A stretch of 8,003 nucleotides of DNA from Planctomycetota bacterium (GCA_026418755.1 JAOAAR010000076.1:1-8003), one strand, 5' to 3'. Positions 1-6,849 are shown, counted from the stretch's first letter. The notes: generated by a model from the letters alone, not told the origin. Made by a program: numbers and translations.

Positions 1-345
1 GTCCTGCGTCGAGACAACAAACAGATTGACAGGATTGTTCCACATCCACCACCAGAGACCCACCTTGTCAAAAAATCCCCATCTCTCGGAGCGGAAGACT
101 CCGTCTAAAAACGGACAACGGCGCAAAAGTTCATAACCTGTCTTGTGCTTCGACAGAGCAAATATTTTTGCCTCAGGATAAGCCTTGCGTAAGGAAGAGA
201 GAAACGGCAAAAACACCGCCACATCTCCTAAGTGTTGTAGCCGTGTGACCAGAATCCTGCGCGGAGATTTCAAGTTCTTACGCAGTAAGTATCCGCCATC
301 ACCGTAAAACAGCCTCTTTAGCGCTATGAACAACACGGTCAGCAT
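1..345 (-). CDS. Glycosyltransferase family 9 (heptosyltransferase-like), N-terminal part, cut by window edge
   Basis: This is the first 115 codons of a gene that continues past the left edge. It begins with ATG (345-343), and an AAAGGGG ribosome site lies inside the last codons of the kinase gene upstream. After a short lead, residues 29-41 read RRILVTRLQHLGD, followed by a helix with SLRKAYPEAKI (51-61). This is the typical N-terminal Rossmann start of GT9 enzymes (R-x-x-x-LGD-x-x-x-x-P, then LR-x-x-P-x-A-x-I). GT9 members such as WaaC, WaaF and WaaQ transfer heptose from ADP-heptose onto the LPS inner core at the cytoplasmic face of the inner membrane. The gene starts three bases after the LPS kinase stop, so the two are very probably co-transcribed and translationally coupled. 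The C-terminal sugar-nucleotide site is not in the window, so the donor sugar and acceptor cannot be assigned. Confidence 0.82.
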   Translation of the reverse strand, partial: MLTVLFIALKRLFYGDGGYLLRKNLKSPRRILVTRLQHLGDVAVFLPFLSSLRKAYPEAKIFALSKHKTGYELLRRCPFLDGVFRSERWGFFDKVGLWWWMWNNPVNLFVVSTQD

Positions 346-348
346 AAG

Positions 349-1089
349 TTACCCCTTTCTGATTTTGCGCAACCGCTTCTCCACGCCAGCGAGGAACTTC
401 CTCAAGTCTCCCCCTACTAAACGAATATACTCTCTTAAAAATCTGATGCTTTCTCTAAAACTTATCGTTGCACTCACAGAACGCCAGAGACGGGCAATAT
501 CTTTCACCCGTACCGAAAAACTACTGCCTTTCCGAACTCCCCCAAAGTCCAGAAGAAAAACTCTTACCTCATCTTTCATGTTCTTCGCAAGCAGTATATT
601 CGATGGATTCAAATCTCCGTGAACAAACCCTTTTAAGTGCATACTCCCCACAACAGCAGCAACTTCTCCTATTATTCTTTTGCGAAAAGAATCCGAAAAA
701 CCAGTCCACGAGGAGTTCTTTATTATGTGAAGCCCTGTCGTAGAGCCAGAGACATAGGGAATAAAGCCGTAGTCTCTTCTTCTCTTTCTGGCGTGAACAC
801 AGACCGCAATGTTCAGCACGGGCACACCAGCGCTCTTGAGGAGCAAGCCGTTTTCGAACTCACGCATCAGGCGGCATCCTCTTATCAAACCGCATCCTTT
901 CTCTTTGAGCAGAAACTCTCCGGAATCAGTGGCGATTCTTCTCACCTTCCCTTTCGACCACCTGTCCTCAACTTCTTCCGCCTCTCTGACTACCTCTTCT
1001 GTCCCACGCTCTTTAAGCCATAAAGCAAAACTCTCATACCCTTTCTCATAACGGATAACCTCTTTTTTGCTCTTTATCGTTTCAAACAA
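349..1089 (-). CDS. Lipopolysaccharide core kinase-like protein (WaaP/KdkA family)
   Basis: A 246-residue protein with a complete small kinase fold. K62 in FLLKEKG is the likely beta-3 lysine. E79 in REFENGLLL (76-84) is the likely alpha-C glutamate, and this motif with the following AGVPV is characteristic of Kdo/WaaP kinases. The catalytic loop is HGDLNPSNILL (157-167, with D159 and N164). The metal-binding motif is LDFGG (180-184, D181). Family members phosphorylate Kdo or heptose of the LPS inner core with ATP on the cytoplasmic side. The start is TTG: GGAGAG sits six bases upstream (1096-1101), and the only nearby ATG (1105-1103) is out of frame and stops after seven codons. The N-terminal 45 residues are charged and have no clear motif. 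The adjacent GT9 gene supports an LPS core role. A different small-molecule or RIO-like kinase is possible but less likely. Confidence 0.85.
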   Translation of the reverse strand: MFETIKSKKEVIRYEKGYESFALWLKERGTEEVVREAEEVEDRWSKGKVRRIATDSGEFLLKEKGCGLIRGCRLMREFENGLLLKSAGVPVLNIAVCVHARKRRRDYGFIPYVSGSTTGLHIIKNSSWTGFSDSFRKRIIGEVAAVVGSMHLKGFVHGDLNPSNILLAKNMKDEVRVFLLDFGGVRKGSSFSVRVKDIARLWRSVSATISFRESIRFLREYIRLVGGDLRKFLAGVEKRLRKIRKG

Positions 1090-1095
1090 ACGGTT

Positions 1096-1101
1096 CTCTC
1101 C
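1096..1101 (-). promoter_or_regulatory. Ribosome binding site deciding a TTG start
   Basis: GGAGAG lies six bases before the TTG at 1089. It supports TTG as the true initiation codon of the LPS kinase, because no in-frame ATG or GTG exists nearby. Confidence 0.6.
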
Positions 1102-1118
1102 GCATAACAGACAGTAGA

Positions 1119-1147
1119 ATTATATACGAAAGAAGCCACCCTCATAG
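1119..1147 (-). promoter_or_regulatory. Candidate promoter of the LPS kinase-GT9 operon
   Basis: A perfect TATAAT (1124-1119) lies 29 bases before the TTG start, which would give a leader of roughly 20 bases. The best-placed -35 hexamer (1147-1142, CTATGA) matches TTGACA poorly, so this may be a weak or activator-dependent promoter. It sits in the 114-base gap after the exchanger gene, where I see no convincing terminator. Confidence 0.4.
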
Positions 1148-1203
1148 TATTTCAGAGGAGAAATGGTGATTTACTGGATAAAAGTAACCTTCTTTGTTCT
1201 TTA

Positions 1204-2241
1204 TTAACCGCGGATGACTGCGTAAACGATATATGCGATGTAAAATATCAGGAAGAGTACTCCTTCCCTGCGGCCAATCGTGTGCTTTTTGCCTGTGAAA
1301 AGTACAGCAAACAAGAGCACGCTTGCAAAAATAGCCATTCCGATATCTGCATTTGTACTGCTTGTAAATGGCAGCGGTCTTATAACCGCACTTGTTCCAA
1401 GAATGAAGAATACATTGAAAATGTTTGAGCCTACGACATTGCCGACCGATATTTCAGGATTCTTCTTAAGAGCCGCTACTACTGATGTCGCAAGTTCGGG
1501 CAGAGAAGTTCCTAACGCAACGATGGTGAGCCCGATTAAAGTCTCGCTCGCTCCGAGCATCCGTGCTATTTCGACAGCACCGTCAACCACCCACTTGCCA
1601 CCAACAAAAAGCCCACCCAACCCAACCACAACGAAGACTATGGACTTCCATAAACCGAGAACTTTTTTCTGGCTTTCTTCTCCTTTCTCTTCAGATTCTG
1701 GAGCATCCGGAATAAGCGGGCAGAACTCCACCTCGCAGGTCTCTCTTTTCTTCTCCTTTCTCACCGTCTCAACCACATAATACATAAAAAAGAGGAAGAA
1801 TACCAGAAGCACCAATCCGTCGATTCGCGAGAGTTCAGAGGGCTCCCGTCCATTTATGAGAACATCATTGGCAAGAATTCCAACCATCACGGCTGCCAAT
1901 AAACATAGGGGAATCTCCTTCCAAGTCGTGTTGCTTGTTACAGTCAAAGGATATAGAATAGAAGCAACCCCTAAAATCAGCAAAATATTTGCAATATTGG
2001 AACCTAGTATATTGCCTATGGCAATGTCGGGGTTTCCTTTTATGCTAGCGTAAATGTTCACGATGAGTTCAGGTGCAGAAGTGCCGAATGCGACAATCGT
2101 GAGGCCAACAACAAGGTCTGAGACACGGAGCCTGCGGGCAAGCGAAGATGAACCATCCACAAGCACATCCGCCCCCTTGCTCAGAAGAGCAAATCCAACT
2201 ATCACAGAAAGAAACGGCAAAACCTTTTCCATCTTTTTCAT
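1204..2241 (-). CDS. Na+/Ca2+ exchanger family (CaCA) antiporter, YrbG-like
   Basis: This 345-residue inner-membrane protein has the two inverted alpha repeats that define the CaCA superfamily. Repeat 1 holds GTSAPE (53-58) and GNILGSNIAN (76-85); repeat 2 holds GTSLPE (244-249) and GNVVGSNIFN (267-276). The acidic residues E58 and E249 are those that bind the transported cation in characterised exchangers. About ten membrane helices are expected, five on each side of a hydrophilic, charged central loop (about 161-195) that contains a CEVEFC motif. Length and layout match bacterial YrbG/ChaA-like antiporters, which exchange Ca2+ for Na+ or H+; ion specificity cannot be read from the motifs. 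The start is the ATG at 2241; an in-frame ATG three codons in is an alternative. Neither has a normal Shine-Dalgarno, because a palindrome occupies that place. The gene has its own promoter and ends in two consecutive TAA codons. Confidence 0.95.
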   Translation of the reverse strand: MKKMEKVLPFLSVIVGFALLSKGADVLVDGSSSLARRLRVSDLVVGLTIVAFGTSAPELIVNIYASIKGNPDIAIGNILGSNIANILLILGVASILYPLTVTSNTTWKEIPLCLLAAVMVGILANDVLINGREPSELSRIDGLVLLVFFLFFMYYVVETVRKEKKRETCEVEFCPLIPDAPESEEKGEESQKKVLGLWKSIVFVVVGLGGLFVGGKWVVDGAVEIARMLGASETLIGLTIVALGTSLPELATSVVAALKKNPEISVGNVVGSNIFNVFFILGTSAVIRPLPFTSSTNADIGMAIFASVLLFAVLFTGKKHTIGRREGVLFLIFYIAYIVYAVIRG

Positions 2242-2260
2242 ACCGAATCATCGATTCGGT
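2242..2260. repeat. Perfect 19-base inverted repeat abutting the exchanger ATG
   Basis: The arms ACCGAATC and GATTCGGT are exact reverse complements separated by three bases. The element ends at the base before the ATG. It lies where transcription should begin from the promoter at 2266-2293, so it could be a repressor operator over the +1 site. In the RNA it would be an 8-bp, 3-nt-loop hairpin at the very 5' end that takes the place of a Shine-Dalgarno. The sequence shows the symmetry directly; the role is inferred. Confidence 0.85.
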
Positions 2261-2265
2261 CAAAA

Positions 2266-2293
2266 ATTATTCTTGTGAGTCTGCGACTTTCAA
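2266..2293 (-). promoter_or_regulatory. Sigma70-type promoter of the exchanger gene
   Basis: TTGAAA (2293-2288) and AATAAT (2271-2266) are each one base from consensus and are 16 bases apart. The predicted transcription start is around 2259, at the edge of the 19-base palindrome, leaving a leader of only about 18 bases. Confidence 0.5.
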
Positions 2294-2312
2294 ATAATCA
2301 AACTCTTTTTTT

Positions 2313-2331
2313 GCAAAATCGCGCAAAATCG
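2313..2331. repeat. Two direct GCAAAATCG repeats with 10-bp period
   Basis: GCAAAATCG occurs at 2313-2321 and again at 2323-2331, exactly one helical turn apart, 20 to 43 bases upstream of the -35 hexamer of the exchanger promoter. This spacing suits a regulator contacting one face of the DNA, but two short AT-rich copies could also arise by chance. Confidence 0.4.
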
Positions 2332-2377
2332 TGTCAAGCCACAAACAGTGCTCCGCATAGCGTTGTTATCAGGGGCT

Positions 2378-4600
2378 TCAGGAAGTGCGTGGAATCAAAA
2401 AGGCGCAAATTATACAAGCCGTAAGAAGTAAGAAGACAGAGACGGCGCAAACAAGTATCCCTTGTGTAAGAAGAAGTGCGCAACCAACGACGATGGAACC
2501 GGCAGTCGCCCCAAGGAGGTCAACAGCATAAACCCGCGATGCGCTTTTCGGAGAATCTTTCAAAATGGCAAGAGCAGTCCGGTAGACGGCGCCGACCACC
2601 CCACCCGAAAGTGTGGAAAGTAGAAGAAGAGAAAGCAGCATCAACATCCGTAACTTGAGCAAGTGGTAGAGCGGCAGGATAAAAATCGGACAGAATATTA
2701 GAGTAATTGAAAGGAGAAGAAGAATAGAAAGAGGCTTTTTTGTGTTGAGATTCCATTTTAATGCTATCTCTGCACCGCCTGCAAGTCCAAACATAAAAGC
2801 GCCACTGAGTGCGCCAACAAGCGAGTAGGCTGCTCCTACCGTGCTTTGCAGAATGAGAAGAACCATTATGCTCTCTGCCATCCCAAAAAGACCGCAGGTG
2901 AAGACCGATATGTAGACAGAGTAAGAGATAAAGACCGTCTTTTTCACCACCCGGAGAACAACCCCACATAAAAGAAGAAAGACCGCTCCTATAGCGATGT
3001 GGATAGGCTTGATAGAGCCGAGGATTTGGTATAGAGTTCTGTCTTCATCTGAAGAGAGGACCTGATAGAGTCTGAGCGACTTGACAACTGCGACAGGATT
3101 CTCATCTCTGTTAATTGTAGTCTTTGCCTCTTTTGCGAACCGCCGAAGTGCCTCGTCAATCCTCTCCTGCTCAGATGGGTTGAAGAATGTGTCGTATAGA
3201 GCAGGGTCGAAATAGGCAGATTTAACAGCACGAGACTTATACCGTTCGGCAAGGGTTGCAGGCTCGATGAGAATAGGTGAATCTGATGCGGCGGTGAGGT
3301 GAGCAGGCGTCGAACGGGTATGCGCGAAAACTCTTTTTAATGTGTTCAGTATGCATAGAGTCCGTTCCACCATTTCCGATTGTGCGTCAGGCTCGACTGT
3401 AAGAGAAAGAACGAAGACTCCGCCGGGGCGCAAGATTCTTTTCACCTCAGCGAAAAATTGCTCCGTAAAAAGACGGTTTGAAGAGAGCGTGAGTGGCTCC
3501 GCCGCATAAGACGCAACAATGTCGTATTCACCAGAAGGAGCATCCGCCACATATGCGCGTGGGTCAGCGGTATTCAAACTGACGCGTGGGTCATCCAACG
3601 CAAGCCGCTCCCTTCCCGAAAGATGCCTCTTAAACATCCTTATGAGAAAAGGGTCCAATTCAACAGTATCTATCCTTTCAAGAGGATGGAGCAGAATCTC
3701 GGATATGATGGTCAAGTTGCCTAAAAGCAGAATCTTCGAAGGAGCAGGATGGAGTGAGAGGAGAGTGTGCGCCTGAACGGCGATTCTATATGGGTCGGAC
3801 TCACTGAAACTGAAATAGTAGTTGCCGTTTATGTAAAAGTCTATCTGCTCGGAGTTCGGAAGACGGACGACAGCAGTCTCCCCGTAGGGGGAATGGTTGA
3901 TGTCGAGAAGCGTAAGTTGAGGGTTGATTGCGCGGAATCGGGCTTCTTCTGAGAGCCGCTCAAGAGAGGAAGCGAAGAGAAGTAACCCGCAAGTTGCCAG
4001 GAGAAGAAAGAAAGCAGATACCTGTTTCGCACCAGACAGACTCAAAACAAGAGAGAAGAAACAGACTCCCATTGCGATGAAGGAGAGTTGAAAATGGTTG
4101 AGAAAGAGGGAGAAGACGAAGGAGAAGAGAAGCCCAGCGAAGAGGTTTCCGAGAGCATCAAGGATATAAATGCGGGTCGGAGAGACAATTTTTTCCTCCT
4201 CATTGTATTTCAGAACGGAAGAAAAGAGCGCTCCGCAGATGAAAACAAGAGGCCCTACCAGTGACGAAGTATAAATTACCGCTTTGAAAAGAGGAATCAT
4301 CTGCCCTTGGGGAAGAGCAGTCCAGGATTTTGAGATTCGGAGGAGGTGGACGCAGATGGGGAGGTATGCCAGCAAGATGGAGAACAAGGCGAAGAGGGTC
4401 GTAGAAGGTCTTGTTTTGACGACAGAAAAGACGAGGGCGCCACTTGCAAGGAAGAGAAGCCAAATGGAAAAGGTGATACCAAATGATAATTCATTTCCTT
4501 GAAAGTTTAAAAAGATTTCACGGAAGATGAGAATTTGGGCGGTCTGTGCGACAAAACCGACAGAAAAGAAGAGAGAAAAAGAACGCCGATTCCCAGCCAC
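2378..4600 (-). CDS. Polytopic membrane protein with degenerate spermidine-synthase-like domain
   Basis: About 740 residues in three parts (numbered from the GTG at 4600). The first is roughly seven hydrophobic segments (about 10-210). The second is a soluble Rossmann domain (about 230-500). The third is six or seven further helices (about 530-735). The middle resembles spermidine synthases: HSPYGE (236-241), an acidic beta-2 end TVELDP (312-317), DDPR (336-339), the NRLFTEQFF helix (375-383) and LRPGGVFVLS (390-399). The glycine-rich motif I is replaced by LLLGNLTIIS (291-300). The acidic segment before the NRLFT helix, where the catalytic Asp is expected, reads ASYAAEP (363-369). Authentic aminopropyl transfer is therefore doubtful. 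Both membrane parts contain a related Y-x-x-D-x-LG-x-x-x-G motif (145-155 and 691-701), suggesting duplicated halves. The GTG start follows a perfect GGAGGTGA at the stop codon of the radical SAM gene, so translation is coupled. A GTG at 4633 lacks a good ribosome site. The substrate is unknown. Confidence 0.8.
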   Translation of the reverse strand: MAGNRRSFSLFFSVGFVAQTAQILIFREIFLNFQGNELSFGITFSIWLLFLASGALVFSVVKTRPSTTLFALFSILLAYLPICVHLLRISKSWTALPQGQMIPLFKAVIYTSSLVGPLVFICGALFSSVLKYNEEEKIVSPTRIYILDALGNLFAGLLFSFVFSLFLNHFQLSFIAMGVCFFSLVLSLSGAKQVSAFFLLLATCGLLLFASSLERLSEEARFRAINPQLTLLDINHSPYGETAVVRLPNSEQIDFYINGNYYFSFSESDPYRIAVQAHTLLSLHPAPSKILLLGNLTIISEILLHPLERIDTVELDPFLIRMFKRHLSGRERLALDDPRVSLNTADPRAYVADAPSGEYDIVASYAAEPLTLSSNRLFTEQFFAEVKRILRPGGVFVLSLTVEPDAQSEMVERTLCILNTLKRVFAHTRSTPAHLTAASDSPILIEPATLAERYKSRAVKSAYFDPALYDTFFNPSEQERIDEALRRFAKEAKTTINRDENPVAVVKSLRLYQVLSSDEDRTLYQILGSIKPIHIAIGAVFLLLCGVVLRVVKKTVFISYSVYISVFTCGLFGMAESIMVLLILQSTVGAAYSLVGALSGAFMFGLAGGAEIALKWNLNTKKPLSILLLLSITLIFCPIFILPLYHLLKLRMLMLLSLLLLSTLSGGVVGAVYRTALAILKDSPKSASRVYAVDLLGATAGSIVVGCALLLTQGILVCAVSVFLLLTACIICAFLIPRTS

Positions 4601-4601
4601 A

Positions 4602-5756
4602 TCACCTCCAGACGCCAGGGATACTCTCACCACACTGAGAACACTTGCCCTCTTTCAAAGAGTTCTCCAGAATGCGCAAGCCAACCCGCTTGATGAGAGG
4701 TTTGTTACATTTCGGGCAGTATGTGTCATTTGCAGGATGAGGCGCAAGATTATCTATATATACGAACTTTATACCGCAGTCTTTTGCCATCTTGTGTGCC
4801 GTCTCGAGAGTCTTAAGCGGCGTGCGCGGCAAATTCTGCAGTTTATACATCGGCTCAAAACGCGAAAAATGGAGTGGCGTCTCCGCCCCGAGATTCTTCA
4901 CAAACCATTCGCACATCCTCTTTATATCCTCTTCCTTATCATTGTATGTAGGCACTACAAGATTGACCACCTCCAGATGTTTCTTCTCCTCCTTTACTTT
5001 TACAAGCCCATCCAGAACTGGCTTCAGAGTACCACCTGTCACTTTCTTATAAAACTCCTCCGTAAATCCTTTGAGCCCTACCACTACCCCGTCGACTGCG
5101 TCCAGAAGTGCTTTAAGTGGCTCGGCGTTTATATAAAGCGCAGTCCCAATCACAACCTTATATCCCTTCGGACGAACAAACTTCGACAACTCTATTATCC
5201 ATTCCAGCATTACAACAGGCTCTGTGTAATTGAACGCCAGAATCTTCAACTCCTTCTTCTTTAGAGCAGAAAGAGTCTCGTCTTTGTCCATCTTCGCCGC
5301 CATCTTCAATTCGTCAGGTTTCTTTTGCGACTGCTGCCAGTTTTGACAATACAGACAGTGAAGATTGCAGCCCCCAATGGCAAGAGTGAGAGTCTGAGAA
5401 CCAGGCAGATAGTGGTGAAGCGGCATCTTCTCAACAGGGTCAACCGAGATTATACAAGGGTTATGATACGCATATGTGAAGAGTTTGCCGTCGTCGTTCT
5501 GCTTTGTGAAACATTGACTCCGCTCTTTTATCTTCAGTATGCAGTTGAAAGGGCAGACCAGACATTGAACACGGTTGTTGTCCAATGGGCGTGAATGGGG
5601 AACCAGCATCTTCTGCACCAGTTCGGCATATGCAGGCTCTTCGAGTATTCCTAATAGTTTAAGCGCAAGCGGCAGCGAAGAGACAGCGACTCCACCCTTT
5701 AAAATCGCTTTGATGAACTCGCGCCTGTTCAAAGGAACATCATCAAATAAGCCCAA
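4602..5756 (-). CDS. amrS: AmmeMemoRadiSam-system radical SAM enzyme (AmrS) with apparent Tat signal
   Basis: A 384-residue member of the AmrS family, related to pyruvate-formate-lyase activases. The [4Fe-4S]/SAM motif is C130-x3-C134-x2-C137 in GGCNLHCLYCQNW. Upstream are the family's extra cysteines, C65, C68, C72 and C82, and DPVEKMPLHHYLPGS (106-120), also typical. FNYTEP (175-180) matches the family's conserved TYNEP-like strand. The C-terminus adds a zinc-ribbon-like CPKC (347-350) and CSQC (372-375). The N-terminus reads NRREFIK (10-16) followed by a hydrophobic stretch and an A-x-A site at 42-44, so it looks like a twin-arginine signal. The start is TTG (5756) with AAAGGG eight bases upstream; an in-frame stop lies just before and no ATG or GTG intervenes. 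The only other nearby start, TTG at codon 9, would keep the RR pair. The family is usually named for co-occurrence with AMMECR1 and Memo proteins, neither of which is encoded here. The reaction and substrate are not firmly established. Confidence 0.9.
   Translation of the reverse strand: MGLFDDVPLNRREFIKAILKGGVAVSSLPLALKLLGILEEPAYAELVQKMLVPHSRPLDNNRVQCLVCPFNCILKIKERSQCFTKQNDDGKLFTYAYHNPCIISVDPVEKMPLHHYLPGSQTLTLAIGGCNLHCLYCQNWQQSQKKPDELKMAAKMDKDETLSALKKKELKILAFNYTEPVVMLEWIIELSKFVRPKGYKVVIGTALYINAEPLKALLDAVDGVVVGLKGFTEEFYKKVTGGTLKPVLDGLVKVKEEKKHLEVVNLVVPTYNDKEEDIKRMCEWFVKNLGAETPLHFSRFEPMYKLQNLPRTPLKTLETAHKMAKDCGIKFVYIDNLAPHPANDTYCPKCNKPLIKRVGLRILENSLKEGKCSQCGESIPGVWR
4605..4609 (-). promoter_or_regulatory. 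Ribosome binding site inside the end of the radical SAM gene
   Basis: GGAGG, part of the full anti-16S match GGAGGTGA, is formed by the last Trp and Arg codons and the TGA of the upstream gene. It lies four bases before the GTG at 4600. This fixes the start of the membrane protein and implies translational coupling. Confidence 0.65.
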
Positions 5757-5808
5757 ACCTTCTTCCCTTTCCCAAACGGCAGTGTTCTATCAAGATGCCT
5801 TTAAGCAC

Positions 5809-6816
5809 TTACCGGTTCTGCCCCGCCTTCTCCGCTCCGCTCGATTTTTTCTCTTCAAAACTGCCAAGCCTCTCTTTAAGAATAGGCTCCACAATCACAG
5901 GATTCAAGAAATATTTTACCACCCTGTCAGCATTCCGCAACCTTCGCTCCTTCCCAATCTTCTGAATCTCCGAACCTATCTTCTCCATCTCCTTTTGCAG
6001 TTTCTTCAATTTTTCGTAAGCAGAACCACTTATAAACTCTTCCGCAAGTTTGTCCTTGTTCAACTCGAAATCGACATCGCTCATATCGCACGCTTTCTCA
6101 ATCAGTTTGCGTATCCTCTCCGCTTCAACTTTCTGTTCTTCCTCTGTTAGGTGCGCCAGTTCAGTCTCAAACTTGACCGCCCGCTGAACAGCACTCTCAA
6201 TCACAATTCTCTGCTGAAAGGGCTTGCCATTAAGAGAACGGATAAACCTTAAGCCATTAATCAGTTCAGGATTTGCACCACTCGCTTGCCCTACTCTTAT
6301 GGGGTCGCGGAGATTTTGCGGTGGCACTATGCATGGATTGAAATCATCAATAACCGCCCTTTGTGCATCCGTGAACACCTTATCCAGATGCTCCCCATAC
6401 TTCTGCTGTAAACTCTGCACCCAGTGCCCAATCTTAACCATCTCGCTGTCAGCCATCTGTGTCTCTTTCATCTCCTTTTCAGGCAATTCACCTTTCTTAA
6501 TGATTTCAATCCACCTCTCAAAACACTCTTTTGCCTGCTTAAACTTCTCCTTCAACTCATCATACCGCCTTTCAACCTCTGCTCTGAACTCCTCATTCAC
6601 CTTTAAGATCTCGCTCATCTGTTCCTTACTCAAATTGAGCCCGTTAATAAGGTTTATAAAACTGGTCTTCTCTCGGATGAACTCTTGCTCTGCAGCCATC
6701 TTGAACAACTCAACAAGTAGGTCCTCTTTCTCCTGAACCGGCGCATCTTTCCGCTCCTGTCCGAAGGAAAATACGCACGCCAAGCAAAAAACTGTCCCAA
6801 CCGTAATCCATCTCAT
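5809..6816 (-). CDS. Exported Spy/CpxP-like helical protein, paralog B
   Basis: About 335 residues with a Sec signal peptide (basic MRW start, hydrophobic core 4-18, probable cleavage near 19-20) and then almost entirely charged helix. NLSKEQ (61-66) and VFTDAQ (147-152) resemble the paired LTxxQ motifs of periplasmic Spy/CpxP/ZraP proteins. The best-conserved feature relative to its neighbour paralog is DDFNPCIVPPQNLRDP (157-172) followed by IRVGQAS. A second shared block is MSDVDFELNK (245-254). C98 and C162 are conserved in both paralogs; C243 is extra. The ATG at 6816 has GGAGG nine bases upstream (6826-6830), better than a start further upstream at 6885, which would add 23 residues before the signal peptide. 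It lies 52 bases before the radical SAM gene and is probably co-transcribed with it. An envelope chaperone or metal-sensing role is only suggested by the fold-like motifs. Confidence 0.75.
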   Translation of the reverse strand: MRWITVGTVFCLACVFSFGQERKDAPVQEKEDLLVELFKMAAEQEFIREKTSFINLINGLNLSKEQMSEILKVNEEFRAEVERRYDELKEKFKQAKECFERWIEIIKKGELPEKEMKETQMADSEMVKIGHWVQSLQQKYGEHLDKVFTDAQRAVIDDFNPCIVPPQNLRDPIRVGQASGANPELINGLRFIRSLNGKPFQQRIVIESAVQRAVKFETELAHLTEEEQKVEAERIRKLIEKACDMSDVDFELNKDKLAEEFISGSAYEKLKKLQKEMEKIGSEIQKIGKERRLRNADRVVKYFLNPVIVEPILKERLGSFEEKKSSGAEKAGQNR

Positions 6817-6825
6817 GTTTCTCTT

Positions 6826-6830
6826 CCTCC
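6826..6830 (-). promoter_or_regulatory. Ribosome binding site fixing the start of paralog B
   Basis: GGAGG lies nine bases before the ATG at 6816. That start gives a standard Sec signal peptide, whereas the longer reading from 6885 would bury it behind 23 residues. Confidence 0.65.
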
Positions 6831-6849
6831 AAAGTGACCCTCTCCTAAT

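Noticed and set aside
1171..1189. Imperfect inverted repeat after the exchanger stop as a terminator
   Set aside because: It has several mismatches and no following T-tract.
1163..1207. Plus-strand 14-codon frame with AGGAG just upstream of its ATG, encoding a hydrophobic peptide
   Set aside because: It is very short, the Shine-Dalgarno is too close (two to three bases), no promoter is visible, and it runs into the 3' end of the exchanger gene. Most likely chance.
2311..2331. Inverted TTTTGC/GCAAAA near the end of the membrane protein gene as a terminator
   Set aside because: The stem is short and AT-rich and is followed by A rather than T residues on the transcribed strand.
4527..5264. Long plus-strand open frame of 245 codons
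   Set aside because: It is antisense to the well-supported radical SAM gene, has no recognisable motif or ribosome site, and is a by-product of that gene's codon use.
5575..6150. Plus-strand open frame of 191 codons spanning two genes
   Set aside because: It is antisense to amrS and paralog B, with low-complexity Leu/Phe/Arg-rich translation and no family resemblance.
6769..6783. Lipobox in the signal peptide of paralog B (LAC)
   Set aside because: The residues before the Cys are C-L-A rather than L-A/S-G/A, so a lipoprotein signal is not supported; ordinary signal peptidase I cleavage fits better.
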